Assembly (NCBI GenBank): GCA_041584015.1
Contig: JBFHES010000057.1
Span: 1-19,184, forward strand
Origin: JBFHES01 sp041584015
GTDB taxonomy: Bacteria; Bacteroidota; Bacteroidia; Bacteroidales; M50B96
Direction of reading: 5' to 3'
DNA length: 19,184 nt
Each line of letters opens with the position of its first letter. The stretch's first letter is position 1. Position numbers and translations under genes: made by a program. Shown here one piece after another: positions 1-6,972 of this stretch. The notes under the pieces were generated by a model that searched no databases, was not told the origin of the DNA, and saw nothing but the letters and a program-made list of their open reading frames with translations.

Positions 1-603
1 CAAATTTTCCACCAGTGTTTCGGCATTATGTGGTTGTGTTTGAATGAAAGAAATAAGTGTTTCAAGGCTTGCAATCAGCAATTCTGGATTCAGGTCGTTT
101 CGGTAATTCTGAAAATCAATTTCCAAACTTTCGCTTCTTTTCTTCTCATTGCTAAGCTTATCGTCATTCTGCTTGTTAAGAAAATCAAGGCTAAAGTACA
201 GCAAATTATAAAACATAGCTGATACCAAATAAATACCATTGAACATTAACAGTTCGGTGGTAAACGAACTAAAGCCTTCAATCTGTGTAAAATAGATCCA
301 AAGTAAACCAGACACCAAAGCAATAGAATACACCGCACTTATACCTAATTGCAATGCCAGCCGAGCAGCAAACCTCTGATTTATCGGACAATATCTGGCC
401 AACAAAGTTTTAAGCCCATTTATGCCTTCCAGCAACAATATGGTGAGAACAATGGTGACTAGCACCTCACGGCTAAAGAAATGCTCTGATAGCTGATCGA
501 GTGAATTAAAAAGTAGAAGAATGATAATATAAACCAACACACCATAAATTGGTGGAACCAATAATCTAAATAAAAAATTGTCTATGAATAGTCGTTTACG
601 CAT
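1..603 (-). CDS. LytS-like membrane protein with degenerate H-box (partial, 3' end outside window)
   Basis: The frame is open from an ATG at 603-601 to the window edge, 201 codons with no stop. It has about four hydrophobic segments (roughly residues 18-35, 46-60, 82-105 and 119-142), then a charged linker and a segment DLNPELLIASLETL at residues 170-183. This aligns residue for residue with the H-box SQLSPHFLFNSLNTI of the neighbouring kinase, but the phospho-accepting His is Glu174 (codon at 84-82) and both Asn positions are also changed (Ala178, Glu181). The ATG overlaps the stop of the upstream kinase by one base (TAATG), so the two are probably translationally coupled. The fold matches the His_kinase/YehU-LytS family. 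I infer that it cannot autophosphorylate at the usual site and may be a partner or pseudokinase subunit. The ATP-binding region, if present, lies outside the window. Confidence 0.8.
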   Translation of the reverse strand, partial: MRKRLFIDNFLFRLLVPPIYGVLVYIIILLLFNSLDQLSEHFFSREVLVTIVLTILLLEGINGLKTLLARYCPINQRFAARLALQLGISAVYSIALVSGLLWIYFTQIEGFSSFTTELLMFNGIYLVSAMFYNLLYFSLDFLNKQNDDKLSNEKKRSESLEIDFQNYRNDLNPELLIASLETLISFIQTQPHNAETLVENL

Positions 604-1694
604 TAGATTAGAGGTAAGGTTACACTGAAAAATTCATCCTTATGAATAGCTACTTGCTGGTCTGTAAAAAATGCATAACGCGTTTGAATATTTGCTAAGC
701 CCAATTGATGTGATGCAACTCGAACTGGTTTTCGAAGCATACTATTATCTATAATCACATGCACAGGTTTCGATCGAACTTTGTTTTTAACGGTAATAGA
801 TCCATCAGGATTAGAAAAAATTTGAACAATCAAGGGATCCTCTTCCGAAACAACATTATGCTTTACTGCATTTTCCACCAGCATTTGAATGGCCAGTGTT
901 GGCATTTTACGATGAAGATAGTTCGCATCAATTTCCACATGGAGCTTAAATGCATGTTCAAACCGAATCTCGAGCAAATAAGTATAAGAACGTACCATTT
1001 CAATTTCTTCTTTAAGGCTTACTAACTTTTGCTGTTTGTTGGTTAACAGGTGCTGAAAAGTAATGGCCAAATGCCTGATAAACTTCTCTGCTATGCGTTT
1101 ATCCTTATAGATTAAATAAGAAATTGTATTAAGCGAATTAAATAGAAAATGCGGACTCAGCTGACTCTTGAGTGCCTCGAACTGAAGATTTAATTGCTCG
1201 CGCTTTATTTGCTGCGACTGTATTTGGGTTACTGCATAACTATTGTAGGAGTACCAGCTAAAATCAATTAAAACTGCAAAAAGTGAAAAGACTGCCAGAA
1301 TAACCTGGAACTTTAATCGCTCGTTTTCAATGCTTATGCTAAATGCTTCGAAATCAACTTTAGCAACGTAGGTTATATAAATGTATAAAATAAAATGGCA
1401 GATGAAGTAGAAGCTAAATGCAGATGAAGTTAAGAGGATAAAAAATCGCAAAGCAAAATGCTTGCGCCAGTTAAAGTACCTATCGGTTATTCTGTTGAGT
1501 AAAAAATAACTGATATAACAGATCGCTGAGAGCAGCATCGAAAAAATAAAAACATCAGCATTTGCCAACTTAAAAGGATACTCACCCTTGAGTGAAAAAA
1601 ACAGAAAAATATACACAAGGCTCCCTGCACCGGCAAAGGCCAATAACCCCCACCAATTATTTTTTTGAAAACGTATATTAAACTTTTGAGCCAT
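603..1694 (-). CDS. LytS/YehU-family sensor histidine kinase
   Basis: This is a 363-residue integral membrane kinase. Four hydrophobic segments (about residues 15-35, 46-66, 80-110 and 128-150) anchor it, with no large periplasmic sensor domain. A short helical linker leads to the H-box SQLSPHFLFNSLNTI with His182 as probable phosphorylation site. The N-box MLVENAVKHN is at 271-280 and the G-box-like HQLGLANIQTRY at 329-340. The N-box signature and single-His H-box are typical of the His_kinase/HATPase_c proteins that usually signal to LytTR response regulators. No such regulator is in the window; it could lie beyond the left edge, downstream of the overlapping second gene. The ATG at 1694 follows AAAGGA in the leader. 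The signal sensed cannot be read from the sequence. Confidence 0.93.
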   Translation of the reverse strand: MAQKFNIRFQKNNWWGLLAFAGAGSLVYIFLFFSLKGEYPFKLANADVFIFSMLLSAICYISYFLLNRITDRYFNWRKHFALRFFILLTSSAFSFYFICHFILYIYITYVAKVDFEAFSISIENERLKFQVILAVFSLFAVLIDFSWYSYNSYAVTQIQSQQIKREQLNLQFEALKSQLSPHFLFNSLNTISYLIYKDKRIAEKFIRHLAITFQHLLTNKQQKLVSLKEEIEMVRSYTYLLEIRFEHAFKLHVEIDANYLHRKMPTLAIQMLVENAVKHNVVSEEDPLIVQIFSNPDGSITVKNKVRSKPVHVIIDNSMLRKPVRVASHQLGLANIQTRYAFFTDQQVAIHKDEFFSVTLPLI

Positions 1695-1715
1695 TCCTTT
1701 TATTCGATGTTACCC

Positions 1716-1728
1716 GATAGAATCTATC
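1716..1728. promoter_or_regulatory. 13-nt perfect palindrome upstream of the kinase gene
   Basis: GATAGA-A-TCTATC is a perfect odd palindrome with 6-bp arms, ending 22 nt before the start codon of the histidine kinase gene. It could be an operator half-site pair or a small hairpin in the leader. No TAnnTTTG promoter element was found next to it, so a role is only a possibility. Confidence 0.3.
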
Positions 1729-1766
1729 TAGAAATATCATATCGATGATCCATGAAATACAATCAA

Positions 1767-1799
1767 ACCGGAAAACTAAAATACCTTTAATTTTCCGGT
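1767..1799 (-). terminator. Probable terminator of the 34-residue-repeat protein gene
   Basis: Perfect 9-bp arms, ACCGGAAAA (1767-1775) and TTTTCCGGT (1791-1799), are followed inward by one mismatch and a further 4-bp pairing (1777-1780 with 1786-1789) around a 5-nt loop. It lies 43 nt after the minus-strand stop at 1842. The bases that follow on the minus strand (TTTGATTGTATTT) are T-rich but interrupted, so it is a plausible rather than ideal intrinsic terminator. Confidence 0.55.
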
Positions 1800-1841
1800 C
1801 GATAAGCAAAAAATTGATTGAAATGTTAGATCATGCTTGGG

Positions 1842-3497
1842 TTAAGACTTGATAATATTTTCAATCTCATCATAATCAGAGCTACGTAACCTTTTAGCCT
1901 CTCTAATTAATAAATCCTTAAGTGTATTATTTTCTTTAGGCATTTTACGAGCAAATACACGCAAGACACTGCTAAGTTCAGATGCACTGCTTAAACTACC
2001 TGCACTCGATAATATTTCTTTATACATGGTTTCGTTCAACTCCTCCGATTCCAGCAAGTCTCTAAGAACACGGCCTTTCTCTGTGCTGCTTGAAATACTA
2101 TTAACCGCTAGAAAGAATGAATTTTGAACAGTTCTGTCGCTACCAATGTAGGGAATAGACTCTCTAAGCACCAATCCAAGTTCGGTATTCGACGACAACC
2201 GTTTTGTTGCATAGAAAAATTCCTGAAGTGCATTTGTGCTAAGTTTCTCTTCTCTAAGCAACTCTCTAAGCACCCTACCTTTTTCTGTATTACTCGACAT
2301 TGAGTTAACTGTTGCAAAATAAGCCTGTGTGATTCTAGAGTTGTTAAAATTAATACCATTCAGATTACGCATTACTGAGCCCAGCTCGGTATTTGAGCTG
2401 AGTAGTTTGGCACAATAAATATATGCAACCAAGGCATCATCGTCAAGCGTTTGAGTTCTTGAAAGGTTGCGCAAAACAGCACTTAACTCCGTATTGCTTG
2501 ACAAACTACCCGCAGCAGCAAAATATGCCTCAACCACTTGAGGACTCTTAAGGTTAACGTTTTTCATTTTTCTAAGTACCGACGATAGCTCTGTGCTCGA
2601 AGAAAACCGTTTTACTGATCTAAGAAATTCAACTGTGGCATTCTCACCTAACTGTTGCTTGTTTAGCAGATCGCGCATCACACTTCCTTTCTCAGTATTA
2701 CTTTGCAGGGTATTTATAAAATTAAAGTAGGCATCGGATATTGTACTATTCTCCAGATCAATCTCCGCATTAATTTTCCGAAGTATTGATCCTCGTTCTG
2801 TATTAGAAGATATTTTTGTGGAGCTTCTTAAAAATGCCTCCGCAGTAAGTTCATCAGTTAAAAACGTTTTGTAGTGCCTTTTGTACAAAAATGCACACTC
2901 ACTACTTGAACTTATATTGAGTAGAATTTGCTCTGCAATTGTAGCAATCTCATAGTTCTTTAAGGTAGGAATTTCAAGCAATGAATTAAAATAAAGAGAC
3001 TGGGTGTTGTTTGATACAATTTTCTTTATTTCCAGAATTACTCCGTCAATGCCTTCCTTTTTATAAATGCGTTTCGCACGTCGATTGGCATCTATACCAG
3101 CAACTCTAATTACTTCAATCAGCACCTCACTCAACCATTGTCTGCCTTCCGGCTCATACGGAATCTCTTTCTTGTTCTCAAAAAACTCATAACTCAGCTT
3201 GCCGTTCGAGTCGCTATCAATATGAATGGTGCGCTTATTTCCGAATGTATTCTTACTGAAATGAAAATAACCTCCGGGTGAAATGCTTTCGATACGTGTA
3301 TCATCGTCCGAAACACGAATGTCTCCTTGATGCTTTAATTCAATATTATTCTCCCTATCGGGGAAACGATATTTTCCACGAGAAGTGCTGTACTCGGTGT
3401 AATTATAACAGATGCTATTACTTTGGGCCGGTGCAAAGTTTACCATAAACAGGCAAATGAGGCTTATTGCAAAAATTCTTGAATAATTTCGTTTCAT
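1842..3497 (-). CDS. Exported protein with about twelve 34-residue helical repeats, function unknown
   Basis: This is a 551-residue protein with an N-terminal signal peptide (KRNYSR, a hydrophobic stretch, then APAQS, cleavage near residue 25). Residues 50-120 are a beta-rich region containing SDDDTRIESISPGGYFHF. From residue 162 on, a repeat with core SSNTE(K/L)xxVLR recurs with starts near 162, 196, 230, 265, 299, 333, 367, 401, 435, 469, 503 and 539, a spacing of 34 residues except for one of 35 and a last of 36. Each unit looks like a helical hairpin, so a solenoid is likely. The period equals that of TPR, but the conserved positions are not those of TPR. From memory, similar 'SDYEKxxVL' repeats occur in uncharacterised proteins and in C-terminal halves of BlaR1/M56-like proteins. 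I cannot assign a function. It is followed by a probable terminator and has about 160 bp of free upstream sequence, so it is probably transcribed alone. Confidence 0.85.
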   Translation of the reverse strand: MKRNYSRIFAISLICLFMVNFAPAQSNSICYNYTEYSTSRGKYRFPDRENNIELKHQGDIRVSDDDTRIESISPGGYFHFSKNTFGNKRTIHIDSDSNGKLSYEFFENKKEIPYEPEGRQWLSEVLIEVIRVAGIDANRRAKRIYKKEGIDGVILEIKKIVSNNTQSLYFNSLLEIPTLKNYEIATIAEQILLNISSSSECAFLYKRHYKTFLTDELTAEAFLRSSTKISSNTERGSILRKINAEIDLENSTISDAYFNFINTLQSNTEKGSVMRDLLNKQQLGENATVEFLRSVKRFSSSTELSSVLRKMKNVNLKSPQVVEAYFAAAGSLSSNTELSAVLRNLSRTQTLDDDALVAYIYCAKLLSSNTELGSVMRNLNGINFNNSRITQAYFATVNSMSSNTEKGRVLRELLREEKLSTNALQEFFYATKRLSSNTELGLVLRESIPYIGSDRTVQNSFFLAVNSISSSTEKGRVLRDLLESEELNETMYKEILSSAGSLSSASELSSVLRVFARKMPKENNTLKDLLIREAKRLRSSDYDEIENIIKS

Positions 3498-3658
3498 GAC
3501 AATTGTTTTGGTTTATCAGGGTACAATAATCTGGACAAAACAAGAGAATAAAAAACCGAATGCTATCAAGTGTACTATTTATGTCATGAATTGTTGATCG
3601 AATAGAATAAAGTAAGAACGCACTTCAAGTTGAAATCCAATGGTTCTTGTGGTATATG

Positions 3659-4813
3659 CTAACGCTTCGCTAAGCGAATGCCGCTATATTGCCAGCGCAT
3701 GTCTGCATGAAAGAAATTACGATATGTATTCCTACTGTGACCTTCAGGTGTAGCAGTTGAGGCGCCACGTAAAACCATCTGGTTCACCATAAATTTGCCA
3801 TTGTACTCACCAACTGCACCTGCCGCTTTTTTGTAATCAGGATAAGGCAGATACGCACTATTGGTCCACTCCCATCGTGCCCCATAATCCAGCTCTTCGG
3901 AAGCAGTCTCCCATTCGAATTCCGTTGGCAAACGCATCCCTTTCCATTCAGCATAGGCACTCGCCTCATAAAAGCTCACATGACAAAGAATTGCATCTTT
4001 ATCAACTTCCTGCAAACCTGCCATTGTAAACTCATGCCATTTGCCATTTATCTGATACCAGTGCAACGGCGCATCAATAAGCTCTTTATTTACCCAGGTC
4101 CAGGCATCATCAAACCACCACTGAAATTGTTTATATCCACCTGCCTCAATAAACTCTAAATAGTCACCATTGGTAACAAGTTTGTTTTCTATTGAGAATT
4201 CATTCAAGTAAACTTTATGTCGGCCGAGCTCATTATCGAAACAAAACGAATCAGCTTTAGCTCCAACCTCATAAATACCCTCATCAATTGTTAGAAATCC
4301 ACTTGTTTGATTATACACCGACTCATATTTTGATTCCTTATTGTAAACAGGCCATAAAGGATTTGAACCAAGGATGTATTTAATATCCGAAATCAATAAC
4401 TCCTGATGTTGTTGCTCATGATTTAAGCCCAACTCAACTAGCTCAGCAAATGATGCTCCCTTCTCAGAACTAAGAAATGCAATCACCCATTTATCAATGA
4501 ACATCCTATATTCATGAACAAGCTCTAACGATGGTCTGGTTAAATTTCCACGTTTAAGACGCAGAACTTTGTCGCCAGCAAAATTATAATAGCTGTTAAA
4601 CAAATACGCAAATTTATCATTGAAAGGTTTATAGTCTGCCAAACCAGCACCCAGAACAAACTCCTCGAAAAACCAGGAAGTGTGTCCTAATTGCCATTTG
4701 GGAGGACTTACAAATAGCTCAGGTTGTGAAAGGTGATCCTCTATACTTAAGTGGGAACATATTTCAATGGTCTTCTTTCGTACACGTATAAATTTATCAA
4801 TTAAGGCTTTCAT
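3659..4813 (-). CDS. egtB: EgtB: ergothioneine sulfoxide synthase
   Basis: EgtB is a non-heme iron enzyme that joins hercynine to a thiol (gamma-glutamylcysteine or cysteine, depending on clade) and oxidises it to the sulfoxide, the committed sulfur step of ergothioneine synthesis. This 384-residue protein has the family layout. The N-terminal DinB-like domain carries WQLGHTSWFFE with His44 and GLNHEQQHQELL with His132 and His136, the expected 3-His iron site. The C-terminal FGE-sulfatase-like domain runs from about residue 170 to the end and contains RLPTEFEWE and a closing RWQYSGIRLAKR. It lies 42 nt behind egtD on the same strand, consistent with an operon. No egtA, egtC or egtE homologue is visible, so the thiol donor cannot be settled here. 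Confidence 0.93.
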   Translation of the reverse strand: MKALIDKFIRVRKKTIEICSHLSIEDHLSQPELFVSPPKWQLGHTSWFFEEFVLGAGLADYKPFNDKFAYLFNSYYNFAGDKVLRLKRGNLTRPSLELVHEYRMFIDKWVIAFLSSEKGASFAELVELGLNHEQQHQELLISDIKYILGSNPLWPVYNKESKYESVYNQTSGFLTIDEGIYEVGAKADSFCFDNELGRHKVYLNEFSIENKLVTNGDYLEFIEAGGYKQFQWWFDDAWTWVNKELIDAPLHWYQINGKWHEFTMAGLQEVDKDAILCHVSFYEASAYAEWKGMRLPTEFEWETASEELDYGARWEWTNSAYLPYPDYKKAAGAVGEYNGKFMVNQMVLRGASTATPEGHSRNTYRNFFHADMRWQYSGIRLAKR

Positions 4814-4855
4814 AACTAATATATGCTACAATTTCTGATTAGGCTATCAATGTTA

Positions 4856-5854
4856 CTATTTTTCAAACTCAGCAAGTGCAAACCAATTTTTCTTATCGGT
4901 ATGAATTTTATGCACCGCGAAATCTGTTTCCTGCGCAAAGCGATTAATCTTTTGTAAGGTATACTTGTGCGAATTCTCAGTGTGAATATGCTCTCCTTTT
5001 TTAATGACCAACGGCTCTTCAAATAAAATTGAAGTAACCTGAACATCTTTATTTGCCACTAGATGCATTTCAATACGCTCTAAATCTTGATTATAAAATG
5101 CAAGATGTTCAAAATCTTCAAGCATAAAATTACAACTTAAATAACCATTCACCACCTTTAATATATTCTTATTAAATGCTGCCGTAACTCCCTTACTATC
5201 ATTATATGCCGCATGAATGATTTCCTGTTCCTTAACCAAATCGAAACCAATCAGTAATTTGTCTCCGGGTAGCATGCTATTATTCAGTTCCGCAAGAAAT
5301 TTTATTGCTGAGCCTTCATCCAGATTACCAATGGTACTGCCAAAAAAACAAAAATATCGTTTTCGCTCATGCGGTATTAAATGCTGTTGCGAAAGAAAAT
5401 CAGCATGAATGCACTGTACGTTAATTCCGTCGAACTTCTGAATCAATTCTTCCGCAGACTTATTAAGCGCAAGATCGCTAACATCAACAGGTAAATACCT
5501 GAGTTTCTCAAGTTCTGGAGGATTTACCGAAGCAAGCAAAATACTAATCTTGCTGCAATCGCCAGAACCAAATTCAACAATATCCAGTTCATTAAACTTA
5601 AAATAGTGCTGTTTGGCAAGATCCGTTAATATCTGCTGCTCGGTTCTAGTGGGATAATACTCATCGAGCATTGTAATGTCTTCAAAAAAATTGGATCCAG
5701 AATCGTCATAAAAGAACTTACTAGAGATGGATTTATTCTTTTGAAATAAACCATGCTGCAGTTCCATGCGAATATCATTTGCATCAATTTCGTTAAAAAA
5801 ACTTGTAAATTTAATTCTATGTGATGGAAGTGTTGCTGACTCCGAAAATATCAT
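4856..5854 (-). CDS. egtD: EgtD: L-histidine N-alpha-methyltransferase
   Basis: EgtD trimethylates histidine with SAM to make hercynine, the substrate of EgtB. From the ATG at 5854 it has 332 residues, close to the usual family length. Visible motifs are KFFYDDSGSNFFEDI with EYYPTRTEQQ (about 46-74), a SAM-binding VEFGSGDCSKI (93-103), YLPVDVS with an acidic residue (120-126), FFGSTIGNL (160-168) and HTENSHKYTL near 291-300. The Glu and Ser there match the positions that contact the histidine substrate in characterised EgtD. An in-frame TTG at 5872 would add six residues; I prefer the ATG because the extra residues add no conserved motif. It is probably co-transcribed with egtB. Confidence 0.93.
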   Translation of the reverse strand: MIFSESATLPSHRIKFTSFFNEIDANDIRMELQHGLFQKNKSISSKFFYDDSGSNFFEDITMLDEYYPTRTEQQILTDLAKQHYFKFNELDIVEFGSGDCSKISILLASVNPPELEKLRYLPVDVSDLALNKSAEELIQKFDGINVQCIHADFLSQQHLIPHERKRYFCFFGSTIGNLDEGSAIKFLAELNNSMLPGDKLLIGFDLVKEQEIIHAAYNDSKGVTAAFNKNILKVVNGYLSCNFMLEDFEHLAFYNQDLERIEMHLVANKDVQVTSILFEEPLVIKKGEHIHTENSHKYTLQKINRFAQETDFAVHKIHTDKKNWFALAEFEK

Positions 5855-5908
5855 AGTAATGTGATTAATCAATAATTTTGCCCGTGCCTGTAAAATATCT
5901 AAAGGAAT

Positions 5909-5927
5909 CTGATCAAATATTGTTCAG
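5909..5927. promoter_or_regulatory. Imperfect palindrome in the egtD upstream region
   Basis: CTGATCAAATATTGTTCAG pairs with itself at 7 of 9 positions around a central T. On the minus strand it contains AATATTTG, one mismatch from the Bacteroidota element TAnnTTTG, about 60 nt before the egtD ATG. It is a candidate promoter/operator for the ergothioneine genes, but weak. Confidence 0.3.
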
Positions 5928-5979
5928 CCAGAATTAGGGAAAGCCGAAAAGGACAGCAATTCTTAATCAGGCTAAATAG

Positions 5980-6972
5980 CTAGTTTAAGATCATTTTAAA
6001 AGAAGGTGTTAATTTGCCAAATAATACTTTAAACATTACTTCATGCGATCCTCCACCAAAAGCGGCTAATCCACTTGTGGAATAATCATAAGCATAGGCA
6101 ACACTATACCTACCAACATCAATCCCTGCCTGAAAAATCAACTCTTTATTATACCGGTAGGCAAATCCACACATTAAATTTTTGAACATTAGGCGCGAAC
6201 CCAGCTCTACCATGATTTCATCAGTATTGTTATACTGCGCAAAAAGCGATGGTGCTACACTTACATCTTCATTAACCTTTATGGACACTGCCGACATCCA
6301 CACAAACTGCGCAGGAATTTGATCCGATGTTTCAGTAGCATCTTCTATTGCATACTTTTTACTGGTAAGGTAATTAACGGAAAAACCCACATAATAATTC
6401 CTGTCATAAAGCAACATTCCGTAATTAATAAATGGTATGATGGTCTTTTCAATGTTGTAGTCAACAATTGGATCAAAGCCTGCCAGTGGTCTAAAGTGAC
6501 TTTCATCAAGAACAAATTGCGAAACACCTACGGCAATACTTAAAGCTAAGTTTGGCTTAGGTTTGAGTCGGTTTCGTTCTTTGGTTAATTTAATATGATG
6601 CGAGTAATTTATCTGCCCGTTTAAACGGCTAATGGCAGAACGGCGGTCTTGTGACAAAACAAATCCAATGCCTTCGTTACCTTTAGTAGTTCCGGGAATA
6701 CGATAGTTTTTAGATCTTTTACCTGGAAGTGTTTCTAACAAGGTATTAAATGCAACCGTTTGAATGGTTGGCGCATTATTAATTCCTTTCCAATATTGTT
6801 TGTGTGTTAAGGTAAGCTCTGAATTTATTTTTGAACCGCTAAATGCGGGATTCAACAAGGATGTATTATAATCATGAAGTCCATGTAACAGATATTGCTG
6901 AGCATTTAGCTTTAACAACGAGGTTAATGCAATAATGATGAGGGTCGATATAGTTACTTTAATCAAGCTCAT
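5980..6972 (-). CDS. PorP/SprF-family type IX secretion outer-membrane protein
   Basis: This is a 330-residue beta-barrel-type protein with a signal peptide (hydrophobic residues 6-23, then LNAQQ). Shortly after it comes DYNTSLLNPAFSGSK, the family's hallmark N-terminal 'NPAFAG'-like motif. The rest is alternating beta-strand sequence ending in an aromatic-rich strand, as in outer-membrane proteins. In gliding Bacteroidota, PorP/SprF proteins are encoded next to large T9SS substrates with type B C-termini and are needed for their export or attachment. Here the start codon overlaps the stop of the SprB-like adhesin gene by 4 nt (ATGA), strong support for a matched pair. The main uncertainty is whether it serves only this adhesin. 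Confidence 0.92.
   Translation of the reverse strand: MSLIKVTISTLIIIALTSLLKLNAQQYLLHGLHDYNTSLLNPAFSGSKINSELTLTHKQYWKGINNAPTIQTVAFNTLLETLPGKRSKNYRIPGTTKGNEGIGFVLSQDRRSAISRLNGQINYSHHIKLTKERNRLKPKPNLALSIAVGVSQFVLDESHFRPLAGFDPIVDYNIEKTIIPFINYGMLLYDRNYYVGFSVNYLTSKKYAIEDATETSDQIPAQFVWMSAVSIKVNEDVSVAPSLFAQYNNTDEIMVELGSRLMFKNLMCGFAYRYNKELIFQAGIDVGRYSVAYAYDYSTSGLAAFGGGSHEVMFKVLFGKLTPSFKMILN

Noticed and set aside
28..222. 64-residue plus-strand open frame at the left edge
   Set aside because: It is antisense to the long open LytS-like frame that starts at 603 and shows clear family similarity.
1851..3014. Regularly spaced DNA repeats resembling a CRISPR array
   Set aside because: The periodicity is about 102 nt, in phase with codons, and the repeats are conserved at protein level with diverged DNA. 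It is a repeat protein.
5855..5872. TTG start at 5872 for egtD
   Set aside because: The ATG at 5854 gives the expected length and keeps all motifs; the extra six residues add nothing conserved.
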